Positions 27,801-37,380 of a stretch of 64,000 bases of DNA are shown piece by piece. The stretch covers positions 101,199,283 to 101,263,282 of the forward strand of contig NC_135723.1 of NCBI RefSeq assembly GCF_964656455.1, written 5' to 3'. The position numbers were made by a program, and so were the translations under genes. How positions within the stretch are numbered: the first letter of the stretch is position 1; each line of letters begins with the position of its first letter. The notes under the pieces were generated by a model that searched no databases, had not been told where the DNA came from, and saw only the letters and a list, made by a program, of their open reading frames with translations. The DNA is from Halichoerus grypus. Its lineage: Eukaryota; Chordata; Mammalia; Carnivora; Phocidae.

Positions 27801-28082
27801 AGTTTGTAGTATCCCTTAGGTAAGTAAAGCATCTGAGATATTCCACACCTCTTCTGGATTTCTGTATCCTCTCTACCACATTCTGGCAGCAAGGTTTTTA
27901 AGTTAAAGCAATTAACTGGTGGTGTATTTTTCTTGCTACCTTTTTTCCAGAAGAGTAATCGGCTGTACCAGGTGTCAGTTGGACAGTGCCTGAGAGTGGT
28001 CGATCCACTGAGTCACAAAGGCTATGTTGCAATGGCAATCTGTGATGGCTCTTCCTCACAACAGTGGCATCTGGAAGGTTAA
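6710..28082 (+). CDS. GALNT11: GALNT11, polypeptide N-acetylgalactosaminyltransferase 11 (3' ten coding exons; partial gene)
   Basis: Ten exons with canonical AG/GT boundaries and matching phases join into 510 codons plus stop. This equals residues 99-608 of the 608-residue human protein. The family transfers GalNAc from UDP-GalNAc to Ser/Thr of secretory proteins in the Golgi lumen, starting mucin-type O-glycans; GALNT11 is known to act on NOTCH1 and on LDL-receptor-family linkers such as LRP2. Visible landmarks are the GT-A fold with the metal-binding DSH triad (about residues 245-247), the WGGEN acceptor/donor loop (350-354), and a C-terminal ricin-B lectin domain with CLD and QxW repeats. 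The exons encoding the cytoplasmic tail, membrane anchor and stem are not in the window, so they must lie upstream. No frameshift, premature stop or missing catalytic residue is seen. Coding exons occupy 6710-6833, 8340-8506, 10677-10802, 14210-14459, 19447-19564, 21102-21254, 24068-24286, 25549-25653, 27558-27695 and 27951-28082. Confidence 0.97.
7703..7878 (-). mobile_element. CAN SINE, antisense
   Basis: AAAGATATTTATTTATTTGA at the start and GACTGAGCCACCCAGGCGCC at the end identify a reversed full-length CAN SINE. Confidence 0.92.
8340..8506 (+). CDS. GALNT11: GALNT11 coding exon (start of GT-A domain)
   Basis: The acceptor is TCTTTACAG and the donor is TTCG/GTAAGG. The exon encodes the first beta strand of the glycosyltransferase domain, [18 protein letters not shown], followed by [16 protein letters not shown] and the DDDSD region are the family's nucleotide-sugar-binding segments. 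It starts and ends within split codons that match its neighbours. Confidence 0.96.
8765..9290 (-). mobile_element. LINE-1-like 3' fragment, antisense (old)
   Basis: Segments such as TTCCTGTAACCACCATTGTG and AAATGGAATCATACAATATG match the reverse complement of old mammalian L1 3' sequence. It is strongly diverged and its borders are approximate. Confidence 0.5.
9312..9590 (-). mobile_element. LINE-1 3'-end fragment, antisense
   Basis: TTTATTGAAATATAATCGAC followed by TTGCACAACATATTGATTCA is the reversed terminal part of an L1. The borders are approximate. Confidence 0.65.
10677..10802 (+). CDS. GALNT11: GALNT11 coding exon (GT-A domain, central)
   Basis: The acceptor is ATTTTCAG and the donor is ACAG/GTATAA. 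The exon encodes [19 protein letters not shown] and [16 protein letters not shown]. The REGLIRAR-like helix just before the DxH strand is characteristic of GalNAc-transferases. Confidence 0.95.
11133..11334 (-). mobile_element. CAN SINE, antisense
   Basis: It runs from AAAGATTTATTTATTTGAGA to GAGCCACCCAGGTGCCCC. The body is diverged, suggesting an older insertion. Confidence 0.88.
11491..11615 (+). mobile_element. Short old-type tRNA-derived SINE
   Basis: The head is GGGGCACCTGGCTGGCTCAG and the body GTGCGACTCTTGATCTC...GTTCAAGCCCCATG, with an A/TAAA tail. It lacks the C/T-rich part of the longer CAN SINEs, so it is an older, shorter subtype. Confidence 0.85.
11765..11941 (+). mobile_element. 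CAN SINE
   Basis: GGGGCGCCTGGGTGGCTCAG head and AAATAAATAAATAAAATC tail. AAAGAACAG before it and AAAAAAACAG after it suggest a target duplication. Part of the middle is missing. Confidence 0.9.
12675..12855 (+). mobile_element. Carnivore LINE-1 3' end
   Basis: GGAGGGCATGTGATGTGATG, TGAATCATTGAACACTCCAC and a final AAATAAATTTTAAAAAATG are characteristic of the L1 3' UTR family common in carnivores. It is only the extreme 3' end. Confidence 0.65.
13678..13849 (-). mobile_element. CAN SINE, antisense, about 360 bases before a GALNT11 exon
   Basis: GGGGAGGGGCAGAGGGAGAG at one end and CCGACTGCGCTACCCAGGTG at the other identify a reversed CAN SINE. It lies in the intron before the DxH exon. Confidence 0.88.
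14210..14459 (+). CDS. GALNT11: GALNT11 coding exon with DxH metal-binding motif
   Basis: The acceptor is GCCTCCTCAG and the donor is ATAAA/GTGAGG. It encodes [13 protein letters not shown], where Asp-Ser-His is the Mn2+/UDP-GalNAc-binding DxH triad. It continues with [14 protein letters not shown] and [11 protein letters not shown], both conserved catalytic-domain blocks. It is the longest GALNT11 coding exon here except for its similar-sized 3' neighbours, and it is more GC-rich than its flanking introns. Confidence 0.96.
15030..15420 (-). mobile_element. LINE-1-like 3' fragment, antisense (old)
   Basis: TTACTTGTGACAAAATAGCA, TTTAATAAATGGTTATAATA and the following TACCACCCAGGTCAGG are diverged reverse-complement L1 3' sequence. 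Confidence 0.5.
16690..16867 (-). mobile_element. CAN SINE, antisense, nested in L1
   Basis: It runs from AAAAGATTTTATTTATTTGA to CCAACTGAGCCACCCAGGCG. TTTTTGTGATTTTTTT before it and TTTTGTCATTT after it suggest a target duplication. It splits the antisense L1. Confidence 0.92.
17200..17325 (-). mobile_element. L1 3'-tip fragment nested in older L1
   Basis: GCATAGTTGACATGTAGTGT followed by TTTCAGGTGCACGACATAGC is an antisense L1 3' terminus. The older L1 reading resumes after it at ATATTAAAGTTTCTCACTGC. Confidence 0.6.
19447..19564 (+). CDS. GALNT11: GALNT11 coding exon with WGGEN motif
   Basis: The acceptor is TTTTCTAG and the donor is CGG/GTAATT. It encodes [16 protein letters not shown] and [19 protein letters not shown] is the signature of the Gal/GalNAc-transferase motif that shapes the acceptor and donor site. 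Confidence 0.96.
19822..20012 (-). mobile_element. CAN SINE, antisense, ~255 bases after the WGGEN exon
   Basis: Full reversed copy flanked by CTAAATGTGCATTTA (19,804-19,818) and CTAAAAGTGCATTTA (20,012-20,026). It lies in the intron downstream of the GALNT11 exon at 19,447-19,564. Confidence 0.93.
21102..21254 (+). CDS. GALNT11: GALNT11 coding exon (C-terminal part of catalytic domain)
   Basis: The acceptor is CCTGACCAG and the donor is AAG/GTGAGA. It is 51 in-frame codons: [20 protein letters not shown], then [18 protein letters not shown] and VWLDEYK. The PCSRVGH block, and the loop after it that closes over UDP-GalNAc, are hallmarks of the family. Confidence 0.96.
21612..21965 (-). mobile_element. 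LINE-1 3' fragment, antisense
   Basis: AACATCTTTATTGAGGTATA, TCATCCATATTGTACCATGT and TTGCCAAATAATATTCCATT are reverse-complement L1 3' sequence. Confidence 0.75.
22461..22631 (-). mobile_element. CAN SINE, antisense
   Basis: Full reversed copy with the 15-bp duplication CAGAAAGCACCTTTT on both sides (22,451-22,465 and 22,632-22,646). Confidence 0.94.
23192..23363 (+). mobile_element. CAN SINE with internal deletion
   Basis: Head GGGGCGCTTGGGTGGCTCAG, shortened tRNA part (GGTTAAACGAGATCAGG), then the usual C/T-rich body and AATAAATAATAAAATA tail. Confidence 0.9.
24068..24286 (+). CDS. GALNT11: GALNT11 coding exon (catalytic-to-lectin transition)
   Basis: The acceptor is AAATTCAG and the donor is AGG/GTAAGG. 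It is 73 in-frame codons, including [19 protein letters not shown] and the linker that precedes the lectin domain. The [15 protein letters not shown] helix is conserved across GalNAc-transferases. Confidence 0.96.
25549..25653 (+). CDS. GALNT11: GALNT11 coding exon (ricin-B lectin domain, alpha repeat)
   Basis: The acceptor is TTTTACAG and the donor is CAG/GTGAGT. It is 35 codons, [16 protein letters not shown] through VLKACDYSD. The cysteines and the CLV...C spacing correspond to the first beta-trefoil repeat of the lectin domain, which binds existing O-glycans and guides follow-up glycosylation. Confidence 0.95.
26242..26266 (+). pseudogene. U6 snRNA 5'-end fragment between short direct repeats
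   Basis: GTGCTCGCTTCGGCAGCACA is identical to the first 20 bases of U6 snRNA, followed by TACAC where U6 has TATAC. Similarity then stops. AGGAGGCGATTTT (26,229-26,241) and AGGAGGTGATTTT (26,268-26,280) flank it, 12 of 13 identical, as in a retroposed insertion. It is too short to be functional. Confidence 0.75.
27558..27695 (+). CDS. GALNT11: GALNT11 coding exon (lectin domain, beta repeat)
   Basis: The acceptor is TTCCTTAG and the donor is GGG/GTGAGG. It is 46 codons. It contains QIWIYN split from the exon before, then [20 protein letters not shown] and QQWTFG. CLD and QxW are the sugar-binding and core motifs of R-type lectin repeats. Confidence 0.95.
27951..28082 (+). CDS. GALNT11: GALNT11 terminal coding exon (lectin gamma repeat and stop)
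   Basis: The acceptor is TTTTTTCCAG. It encodes [19 protein letters not shown], then [18 protein letters not shown] and a TAA stop. The final QQW closes the beta-trefoil. CAG followed directly by AAG makes a possible NAGNAG acceptor (see findings). Confidence 0.96.
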   Translation, partial: KSNRLYQVSVGQCLRVVDPLSHKGYVAMAICDGSSSQQWHLEG

Positions 28083-28690
28083 AGTGGACGCTGTGGCTGA
28101 CGTGGTAATTCATCAGTGTTTGCCTCTGTAGGGTGTGAGGCTTGAGAAGTTGCTGGTACAAGAAAATCCCTGATTTCCTGATTAAGTAGAACCACTTTTG
28201 AGAGGATGAGACAGCAGATATCCTAGAGACTGGAACACAGAGTGATCATCAGAGTGAGGGAATCTGTTTTACCAAGACATTAACATCATTTCTGAGCTGC
28301 TAAGGAATTTCTTGCTTATGGTGAGAAACTAGAATACAATTTTAACTCTCTAAAGGGTCAGGTTTGCACAGAAGGACAAACCCAGGAAATTGACATTTCT
28401 GTTCAAACTTATTTATGCTTTTTAATCCTTTTAATAATGGAATGGCATTTATCTGATCAGGAACTTGTCATGATTTCCTTTTTTAGAAGGACTGCATAGG
28501 AAACAATTTTTTTTACTTCAATTATCATGTCCTAAATAATTTTAAACAAACTGAATCCACATTACTTTTAACTTCAGAAGGCCTCATTTACAAGATTATA
28601 TATTTAAGAGGCAGTTAACTATTATAAATTATTTTGATGAATTATGGTACTATCGACATTTAAAATAAAGGGTCCTTTTGATGACTTACG
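28083..28690 (+). other. GALNT11: GALNT11 3' UTR
   Basis: This is AT-rich, non-coding sequence between the TAA stop and the only canonical AATAAA (28,664-28,669). The 3' end is placed about 20 bases after that signal, so the UTR is about 600 nt. No repeat was recognised in it. Confidence 0.75.
28664..28669 (+). promoter_or_regulatory. Poly(A) signal AATAAA of GALNT11
   Basis: A canonical hexamer lies about 580 nt after the stop codon and is followed by T/G-rich sequence (TTTTGATG, then TTTTGGTCTG). That is the usual layout of cleavage signal plus downstream element. The exact cleavage base was not determined. Confidence 0.7.
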
Positions 28691-31392
28691 TGGGACTTTT
28701 GGTCTGCTCTTGTATTGGGGTCTCTGATCTCTGTTGCGCTGTGTATATCATATGGTGAGCAGGATACCTGGGTTCAGCTAATGAGCCAATAAGCTAGGTC
28801 ACAGCACCATTCCTTAGCTTGGACTTTGTGAATTTGATGCTGAAAGTCTGTGAATTTGGATAGTTTCTACTGCCTATGAATCATCCAGGTAGAGTTGTTA
28901 AATAGGCATTTGGTATAGAGGTCAGGATCCCAGAACATAGATCCCAGAAATACAAATTTAGATTACTTATTCGGTTTCACTGCTGGTATTTGGTCTGTTC
29001 AAATTTTCTATTCCTGCTTCAGTTTTGGTATGGTATGTTTCTAGGAATTTATCTTTCTTCTAAGATGTCAAATGTGTTGGCATATCAGAGGTTTTCATAA
29101 TCTGTTACAGTTGTATTTCTGTGGTATTGGTGGTTATTTCTCCTCTCTCCTTAGTGCCTTTGTTAATTTGGGTCCTTTTTTTTTTTTAATGAGTGTGACT
29201 AGAGAATGATAATTTTATTCATATTTCCAAAGAGCCAGTTCCTGGTTTCATTGAGCTGTTCTGTTGTTTTTTTAGTTTCCATATCCTTTATTTCTGCTCT
29301 GATCTTTATTATTTCCTTCCTTTTGCTGGGTTTGGGTTTTGTTTGTTCTATTTCCTTTAGGTGTAAGTTTAGGTGGTTTATTTGAGATTTTTCTTGCCTC
29401 TTGAGGTAGGCCTGCATTACTATATACTTCCCTCTTAGAAGCACTTTTGCTGCATCCCCAAAATTTTGGACTGTTGTGTTTTCATGTTCATTTGCTTCCA
29501 TGTAACTTTTTATTTATTCTTTGATTTCTTGGTTGACCCATTCATTTCTTTAGTAGCATGTTATTTACCCTTCATGTATTTGAATTAACCTCCATGAAAT
29601 TGAACCTATAATCAAAAAAACTCCCAAAAAACAAAAGTCCAAGATGAGACAGCTTCACAGGCAAATTCTACCAAACATTTAAAGAGGAGTTAATACCTAT
29701 TCTCAAACTTTTATTCCAGAAAATAGAAGAGGAAGGAAAACTACCAAATTCATTCTTTGAGGCCAGTATCACTGTGATACCAAAACCAGATAAAGACACC
29801 ACAGAAGAGAACTACAAGCCAATATCTCTGATAAATATAGATGCAAAAATTCCTCAACAAAATAAATATTAGCAAACCCAACCCAACAATACACTGAAAA
29901 ATCATACACCAGGATCAAGTGGGATTTATTCCTGGGATGCAAGGGGTTCAGTATTCACAAAACAACAACATGATACATCACATCAGTAAGAGAAAGGATA
30001 AAAATCATATGATCATTTCAATAGATGCAGAAAACAGCATATGACAAAGTACAGCATCCATTCATGATATAAACCCTCAACAGAGTAAGCCTAGAGGGAA
30101 CATACCTTAACATAGTAAAGACCTTATATTCAGAGGCGAAAAACAGAGCTTTTCCCCTAAGGTCAGGAATAAGACAAGGATGTCTACTCTCACCACTTCT
30201 ATTCAACATTATTCAACTGGAAGTCCTAGCCGCAGCAGTTAGGTAACAAAGAAATAAAAGGCATCCAAATTGGTGAGGAAGAAGCAAAACTCTATTTGCA
30301 GATGACATGATACTATCTATATACAGGACACCCAAAAGACCACCAAAAAACCACTAGAACTGATAAATGAATTCAGTAAAGTCACAGGATACAAAGTCCA
30401 TGTACAGAAACCTGTTGCATTCCTATACACTAATAATGAAGCAGCAAAAAGTGAAATTAAGAAAATCCCATTTATAATGCACCCAAAACAATAAAATACT
30501 TACTTAGTAACAAACTTAACCAAAGAGGTGAAAGACCTGTACTCTGAAAATTATAAAATATTGATGAAAGAAAGAAATTCAAGATGACCCAAAGAAGTGG
30601 AAAGACATCCCATGTTTATGGACTGGAAGAACAAATATTGTTAAAATGTCTGTACTATCTAAAGCCATCTACAGATTTAATGCAATCCCTATCAAAATAA
30701 CAAAAGCATTTTTCACAAAACTAGAACAGTCCTAAAATTTGTATGGAATTCTAAAAGACCCCAAATAGCCAAGGCAGTCTTGAAAAAGAAAAAACTGGAG
30801 GTATCACAATTCCAGATTTCAAGTTCTATTACAAAGTGGTAGTAATTAAAACAATATGATACTGACATAAAAATAGATCAGTGGAATAGAATAGAAAATG
30901 CAGACGTAAACCTACAATTATATGGTAAATTAATCTTCAACAAAGAAGGAATAAATACAACAATGGGAAAAAGTCTCTTCAACAAATGTGGTTGGGAAAA
31001 CTGGTCAGCTACAGGCAAAAGAATGAAACTAGACCACTTTCTTTCACAATAAAACAAAAATAAAGTCATATTGGATTAAAGACCTAAATGTGAGACCTAA
31101 AACCATAAAAATCCTTGGAAGAAAGCACAGGCAGTAATTTCCCTGACACTGGTCATAGTAACATTTTTGTAGATACAGTCTCCTGAGGCAAGGGAATTAA
31201 AAGTAAAAATAAATTATTGGGAGTACATCAAAAGGTTTCTACACAGTGAAAGAAATAAAACTAAAAGGCAACTTACTGATGGGAGAAGATATTTGCAAAT
31301 GACATATCCGATAAAGGGTTAGTATCCAAAATATATAAAGAAAGAACACAACTCAACATCATCCAAAAAACAATCCAATTAAAAATGGGTAG

Positions 31393-31578
31393 GGGCGCCT
31401 GGGTGGCTCAGTTGGTTAGGCGACTGCCTTCGGCTCAGGTCATGATCCTGGAGTCCCGGGATCGAGTCCCACGTCAGGCTCCCTGCTCAGTGGGGAGTCT
31501 GCCTCTCCCTCTCCCGCTCTCCCCCTCTTGTGCTCTCTCTTTCTCTCTCTCAAATAAATAAAATCTTAAAAAAAAAAA
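31393..31578 (+). mobile_element. CAN SINE nested in the inverted L1
   Basis: Full copy whose target duplication AAAAATGGGTAG comes from the L1 sequence itself and is seen on both sides (31,381-31,392 and after the poly-A near 31,576). Removing it rejoins the L1. Confidence 0.95.
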
Positions 31579-32024
31579 ATGGGTAGAAGACATTCTTCCA
31601 AAGAAGACATCTAGATGGCCAACAGACACATGAAAAGATGCTCAACATCACTCATCATCAAGGAAATGCAAATCAAAACTGCAATGAGATATCACTTCAC
31701 ACCTGTCAGAATAGCTAATACCCAAAACACAAGGAACAACAAATGTTGGTGAAGATGTGCTCTTGAACTGTTGGTTGGAATGCAAACTGGTGCAGCAACT
31801 GTGGAAAACTGTATGGAGGTTCCTCAGAAAATTAAAAATAAAACTACCCTGTGATCCAGTAATTGCACTGACGAAAAATGTAAAAACACTAATTCAAAGG
31901 GATACATGGACCCCTATGTTTATTGCATCATTATTTACAATTGCCAAACCATGGAAGCAGCCCAAGTGTCCACCAATAGATGAATAAAGATGTGGTGTGT
32001 ATGTATATACCAAAATTTATATGT

Positions 32025-32043
32025 ACACACACACACACACACA
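32025..32043. repeat. (AC)n microsatellite in L1 3' UTR
   Basis: An ACACACACAC run of about nine units follows TATATGTAC within the L1 3' region. Confidence 0.9.
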
Positions 32044-32578
32044 ATGAAATAATATTCATCCATAAAAAAGAAAATCTTGCCATTTGCAACAACATACAGA
32101 GCCAGAGAATATAATGCTAAGTGAAATGTCAAGACAAATACCATATGATCTTAACTCATGTTGAATTTAAAAACAAAACAAATGAGCAAAGGCAAAAAAA
32201 AAAAAGGACAAACCAAGCAGCAGACTCTTAATACAGAGAACACACTGGTGGTTACCAGAGGGAAGGTGGGTGGGGGGATGGCTGAAATAGGTGATGGATG
32301 ACGAGGATTAAAGAGTACATTTACCATAACGGAAAAAAGAAATAGAAATTTAGGAATCATCTTTTCATACTGCAGATGTCCAAATATAGTGGGAGGTTTT
32401 TTCCACCAAAATTGCATCTCAGAGGGGAGACAGTCTATATAGAGTCCTTTTCAGTTATTTTATCTTAAACCACAAAGCACCATATTAGAAACATGTTGGA
32501 GAATAATATATTCTATATATTTTTTGTCATTCAACTTCAAAGACCAGATGGTACATACAGAAAGCAGCAAGATGGCAT

Positions 32579-32756
32579 TTAAAGATTTTATCTATTTATT
32601 TGAGAGAGAGAGCACAAGCAGTGGGGCAGAGGGGACAGAGGTAGAGGGAGAAGCAGACTCCCTGCTGAGCCTGATGTGGGGCTCAATCTCAGGACCCTGG
32701 GATCATGACCTGAGCTGAAGGCAGATGCTTAACCAACTGAGCCACCCAGGTGCCCC
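32579..32756 (-). mobile_element. CAN SINE, antisense
   Basis: It runs from AAAGATTTTATCTATTTATT to AACTGAGCCACCCAGGTGCC. It lies between two L1 blocks. Confidence 0.92.
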
Positions 32757-35165
32757 AAGAAACTCACTTTAAATATGAACGCATAAGTACAGTAAAATAT
32801 ATGCACGTGGGACACTAATTGAAAGACATCTGAGGTAGCTGTATTAATATTACACAAAGAAGATTTCAAAGCAAAGAACATTACTAGAGATGGAAAGGGT
32901 TGTTTCCTAGTGATAAAGGAGTCCGTTAATTAAGAGGAAATAATCCCAACCTTACGATAATACCTAATAACAGAACTTCAAAGTACTTGCCACAAAAATC
33001 GATTGAACTGCCAGGAAAGACATAATCTACAACTATAGTAAGATTTCAACATACCTCTCAATAATTGAGGAAATAAGTAGAAAAAAAATCAGTAGGATAT
33101 AGAAGACTTTATAATACTATCTACCAATTTGACACAATTAACAATTAATGGAACATTCTACCTAACACCAGACAGAATATGCCTTCTTTTCAATTAAACA
33201 TGAAACATCTACCAAGATAGGTCATGTCCTGGGATATTAAGTCTCAATAAATTTATACAAATCCAACTCGTGCAAATTATATTAGAAACCAACAATAATA
33301 TAAGTAACATACGTGGAAAATCTTCAGATATGTGAAAATCTACCAATAACACACTTCCCAATATCCTGTGGGTCAAAGAAGTTATAAAGCTGTTTTGAAC
33401 TGAAAATGAAAATACAACCTACCAAAGACTGAAGGATGCAGCTAATGCAGTACTTGAAAATTTTATAGCACAAGCCACCTATATTAGAAAAGGATAAAAG
33501 CTTAAAATCAATGACTTAAGCTTCCACCTTAAGAAAACAGAAAAAGAGCTAAAGTTAGAAGAGCAAAGAAACAGAAGAAATATTAAATGTCAGAACACAA
33601 ATGAAATAGAAAACAAAAATAATGGAAAAAAAAATTAAAGCCGGATTAAGAACATCATTGAAATGAACCAAATGGAAAGATACTCCATGCTCGTGGATTA
33701 GAAGAATATTGTTAAACCGTCCATACTACTCAAAGCAATCTATAGATTCAGTGCAATCCTTATCAAAATACCAGTAGCACTTTTTACAGAACTAGAATAT
33801 CAAAATTTATATGGAACCAGAAAGACCCCAAAAAGCTAAAGTAATTTTGAGAAAGAACAACACTGAAGGTATCACAATCCCAGATTTCAAGACGCATTGC
33901 AAAGCTGTAATAATCAAAACAGTGTGGTTATGGCACAAAAATAAACATACAGATCAATGGAACAGAATAAAAGAGCCCGTAAATAAACCCATGTTTATGT
34001 GGCCAATTAATCTACAACAAAGACAAGAATATACAATGGAGAGAAGATGGTACATTCAAATAAATCCTACTGGGAAAACTGGACAGCTACATACCAAAGA
34101 ATGAAACACTTCCACCATACACAAAAATCAACTCAAAGTGGATTAAAGACCTAACTGTGAGCCCTAAAGCCATAAAACTCCTAGAAGAGAACACAGCAGT
34201 AATCTCTTCGACATCAACTGTGGCAACATAGTGTTGGTAGGGATGAAAAAGGAGAGAAAGGACCCCTCATGCACTGTTGGTGGGAACGTAAATTGGTGCA
34301 GCCACTGTGGAAAACAGTATGGAGGTTCCTCAAAAAATTAAAATTAGAAATACCATGTGAGGGGCGCCTGGGTGGCTCAGTCGTTAAGCGTCTGCCTTCG
34401 GCTCAGGTCATGATCCCAGGGTCCTGGGATCGAGCCCCGCATCGGGTTCCCTGCTTAGCGGGGAGCCCGCTTCTCTCTCTCCCCTCCCCCTGCTTGTGTT
34501 CCGTCTCTCACTCTGTCTCTGTCAAATAAATAAAATCTTAAAAAAAAAAAAAATACCATGTGATATGGTAATTCCACTACTGGGTATTTACCCAAAGAAA
34601 AAAAATAAAAAGATATATTCTCCCCTATGTTTATTGCAGTATTATTTACAGTAGCCGATATGGAAGCAACCCAAGTGTCCATTGATAGATGAATGGATAA
34701 AGATGTGTATGTATATACAATAGAATATTACTTAGCCATAAAAAAGAATGAGATCTTTCCATTTGTGACAACATGAATGGTCCTAGAGGGTATTAAGCTA
34801 AGTGAAATAAATCAGAGAAATGCCATATGATTTCACTTTTATGTGGAATCTAAAACAAAATGAACAAAGCAGAAACAGACCCATAAAAAAATAGAACCAG
34901 TGGTTGCCAGAGAGGAGGGCGTTGGGGGGGGGGGGGACAAAATGGATGAACGGGTGTGGGAGGTACACGCTTTCAGTTATGGAATGAGTGAGTCACAAGG
35001 ATGAAAGGCACAGCATAGGGAATATAGCCAGTGGTATTGTAATAGCGTTTTATGGTGACAGATGGGAGCTATGTGTGTGGTGAGCATAATGTATAGACTT
35101 GTCACTGTGTTATGTACCTGTAACTAACATAACATTGTGTGTTAACTATACTTCAATTTAAAAAA
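32757..35165 (+). mobile_element. LINE-1 fragment(s), sense, degenerate
   Basis: From about 33,600 the reading is clearly L1 ORF2 to 3' UTR (for example GATTCAGTGCAATCCTTATC, CAAAACAGTGTGGTTATGGC, GACCCCTCATGCACTGTTGG), ending near 35,165. The part before 33,600 is older L1-like sequence with less certain identity. A 13-base G run lies at 34,924-34,936. A SINE splits it at 34.36 kb. Confidence 0.75.
34361..34549 (+). mobile_element. CAN SINE nested in L1
   Basis: Full copy inserted into L1 with AAATACCATGTGA on both sides (before 34,361 and at ~34,551-34,563). The L1 text continues without loss after it. Confidence 0.95.
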
Positions 35166-36329
35166 GAAAAGTATCACTAAAACTTACAAGCCTCTAATCA
35201 AAAACCAACAAAAAGAGACATGAATTATCCACATCAGGAATGAGAGTGGTAACCTCACTAGAGATTCTACAAATGTTAAAGAAGGATTAGGAAGCAATAG
35301 GAACTGTCATTCATTGCTGGTAGGAATGCAAAATGGTGCAGCCACTTCTGAAGACAGTTTGGCAGTTTCTTACAAAACCAAACATACTCTTACCATACGA
35401 TCCAGCAATCAAATTTCTTGATATTTGCCCAACAGAGTTGAAACTTATGTCCATACAAAAACCTGCACATGGATGTTTATAGCAGCTTTAGTCCTAATTG
35501 CCAAAACAGGGAAGCAATCAAGATGTCCTTCAGTTGGTGAGTGGATAAGTAAACCGTGGTATATTCTTGCAAAAAAGAAATGAACTCTAACAAGCCACAA
35601 AAAAGCATGGAAGAAACTTAAATGCATGTTATTCAATGAAAGAAGCTAATGTGAAAAAGCTACATACTGTATGATTCCAACTCTATGACATTCTGGAAAA
35701 GGCAAAACTATGGAGACAGTAAAAGATCAGTGGTTACCACAGGTTGGGGGAGGGAGAGATGAATAGAGCACAGAGGATTTTTAGGGCAATAAAACTATTA
35801 TGTATGACACTATAATGGTAGATACAAGTCATGATACGTTAGTCAAAACCCATGGAATACACAAAACCAGGACACAATACACACAACCTTAATGTAAACT
35901 CTGGACTTTGGGTGATAATGATACGATATAGGTTCACCAGTTGTAACAAAGGTACCACTCTGATGTGGAAGGTTGATTGTGGGCTGTGTGTTCAGTACTT
36001 TCTGCTCAGTTTTGTAGCTGGGATGATTATGACCAAGTTTATGCCAGTAAATTTGATGGGCTGAAATAAAATGGACAGATTACTAGAAACAAATTATCCA
36101 ATTTCTCTGAAGAAATAGACAACCTCAATAGCCCTACAGCTATTAAATACATTGAATTTGTAGTTTAAAAACCTTCCCACAAAGACAACTCCAGGCACAG
36201 ATGGTTTCACGAACGAATTTGATCAAACAGTGGAGAAAAAATTATACCAATACACAACCTCTTCTGGAAAACTTGTGTCAATTTTTTATATTATGAGCAA
36301 GGCTTAACTATTCATTTAAAAGCAGTACA

Positions 36330-36517
36330 GGGACGCCTGGGTGGCTCAGTCAGTTATGCGTCTGCCTTTGGCTCAGGTCATGATCCCAGGGTACTGGGAT
36401 CGAGTCCCACATCAGGCTCCCTGCTCTGCAGGGAGCCTGCTTCTCCCTCTGCCTCTCTCTCTGTCTCTCATGAATAAATAAGTAAAATCTTTTTTAAAAA
36501 AATTAAAAAAAAATAAA
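36330..36517 (+). mobile_element. CAN SINE
   Basis: Full copy with the tail ATGAATAAATAAGTAAAATC. AAAAGCAGTACA is repeated on both sides. Confidence 0.94.
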
Positions 36518-37196
36518 AGCAGTACACCAGAAGACTTCAGACCAATATCCTTCATAAATATAGAAGCAAAATTTCCTTATAAAATACTAGCAAATCAAAT
36601 CCAGCAATATGTACAAAAGGATGATACATTATGAACAAGTGGGTTTTATCCCAGGAATACAAGGTTCCTTTAACATTAGACAATCAGTGTAGTTTATGAT
36701 GTTAATATAGGGGAAAAGGCATATGATCATGCAGAAAAAAAATATTTGACAGGATTCAACACCCATCTACAAAAAGAACTCAGCAAACTAGGAATGGCAG
36801 GAAAAGTCCTCAGCTTGATAAAGGGCATCTATGAAAAAACTGTAGGTAGTCTCATTAAAAAAAAAAAAAAAAAAGACGATTTGGAACAAGGCAAGGATGC
36901 CTATACTTAGACTTCCATTCAACATTTGTGGTGAAGGCCTCAGCCAGTGCAGTAGGCAATTAAATAAAAGGTATATTCATTGGAAAAGTAAAAGTGTATT
37001 TGCAGACCACAATCAAGATTAGAAAATCCTAGGGAGTTTTCAAAAATACTACTAGACACAGTAAGGTAGTTTATCAGGACCACAAAATAAAAGGTAAATA
37101 TAAAAATCGATTGTACTTCTATACAATGAGCAGTTTAGAATGGAAAATAATGGTATTGTAATTGCAATTTACAATAGCATAAAAAACATGAAAGTA

Positions 37197-37380
37197 GGGC
37201 GTCTGGGTGGCTCAGTCAGTTAAGCGTCTGCCTTCAGCTCAGGTAATGGTCTCAGGGTCCTGGGATCGAGCCCCACATTGAGCTCCTTGCTCAGCAGGGA
37301 GTCTGCTTCTCCCTCTCACTCTGCCCCTCCCCCCTGCTCATGCTTGCTCTCTCTCAAATAAATCTTAAAAAAAAAAAAAA
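37197..37380 (+). mobile_element. CAN SINE
   Basis: Full copy with GGGCGTCTGGGTGGCTCAG head and AAAACATGAAAGTA duplicated on both sides. Confidence 0.94.

Larger units (their letters stand above)
14460..27950 (+). other. GALNT11 introns between 14.5 and 27.9 kb: contents
   Basis: Repeats are antisense L1 at 15.0-15.4, 16.6-18.4 and 21.6-21.95 kb, CAN SINEs at 16.7, 19.8, 22.5 and 23.2 kb, and a U6 fragment at 26.24 kb. The stretches 18.4-19.4, 20.0-21.1, 24.3-25.5 and 25.7-27.5 kb contain no recognised repeat or gene apart from that U6 fragment. Confidence 0.6.
28962..32337 (+). mobile_element. LINE-1 with 5' inversion (twin-priming structure)
   Basis: From 28,962 to about 29,580 the sequence is antisense L1 ORF2 (region between endonuclease and reverse transcriptase). 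From about 29,584 to 32,337 it is sense ORF2, continuing with the next part of the protein, and the 3' end. The reverse-transcriptase catalytic FADD codons are at 30,295-30,306. Direct repeats AGAAATACAAATTTAG (28,946-28,961) and AGAAATAGAAATTTAG (32,338-32,353) enclose the whole unit, 15 of 16 identical. Stops and frameshifts leave no functional ORF. A CAN SINE is inserted at 31.39 kb. Confidence 0.85.

Noticed and set aside
29199..29501. 100-codon minus-strand frame looking like a coiled-coil protein
   Set aside because: It is the inverted arm of the L1 insertion (part of ORF2 between the endonuclease and reverse transcriptase), not a host gene.
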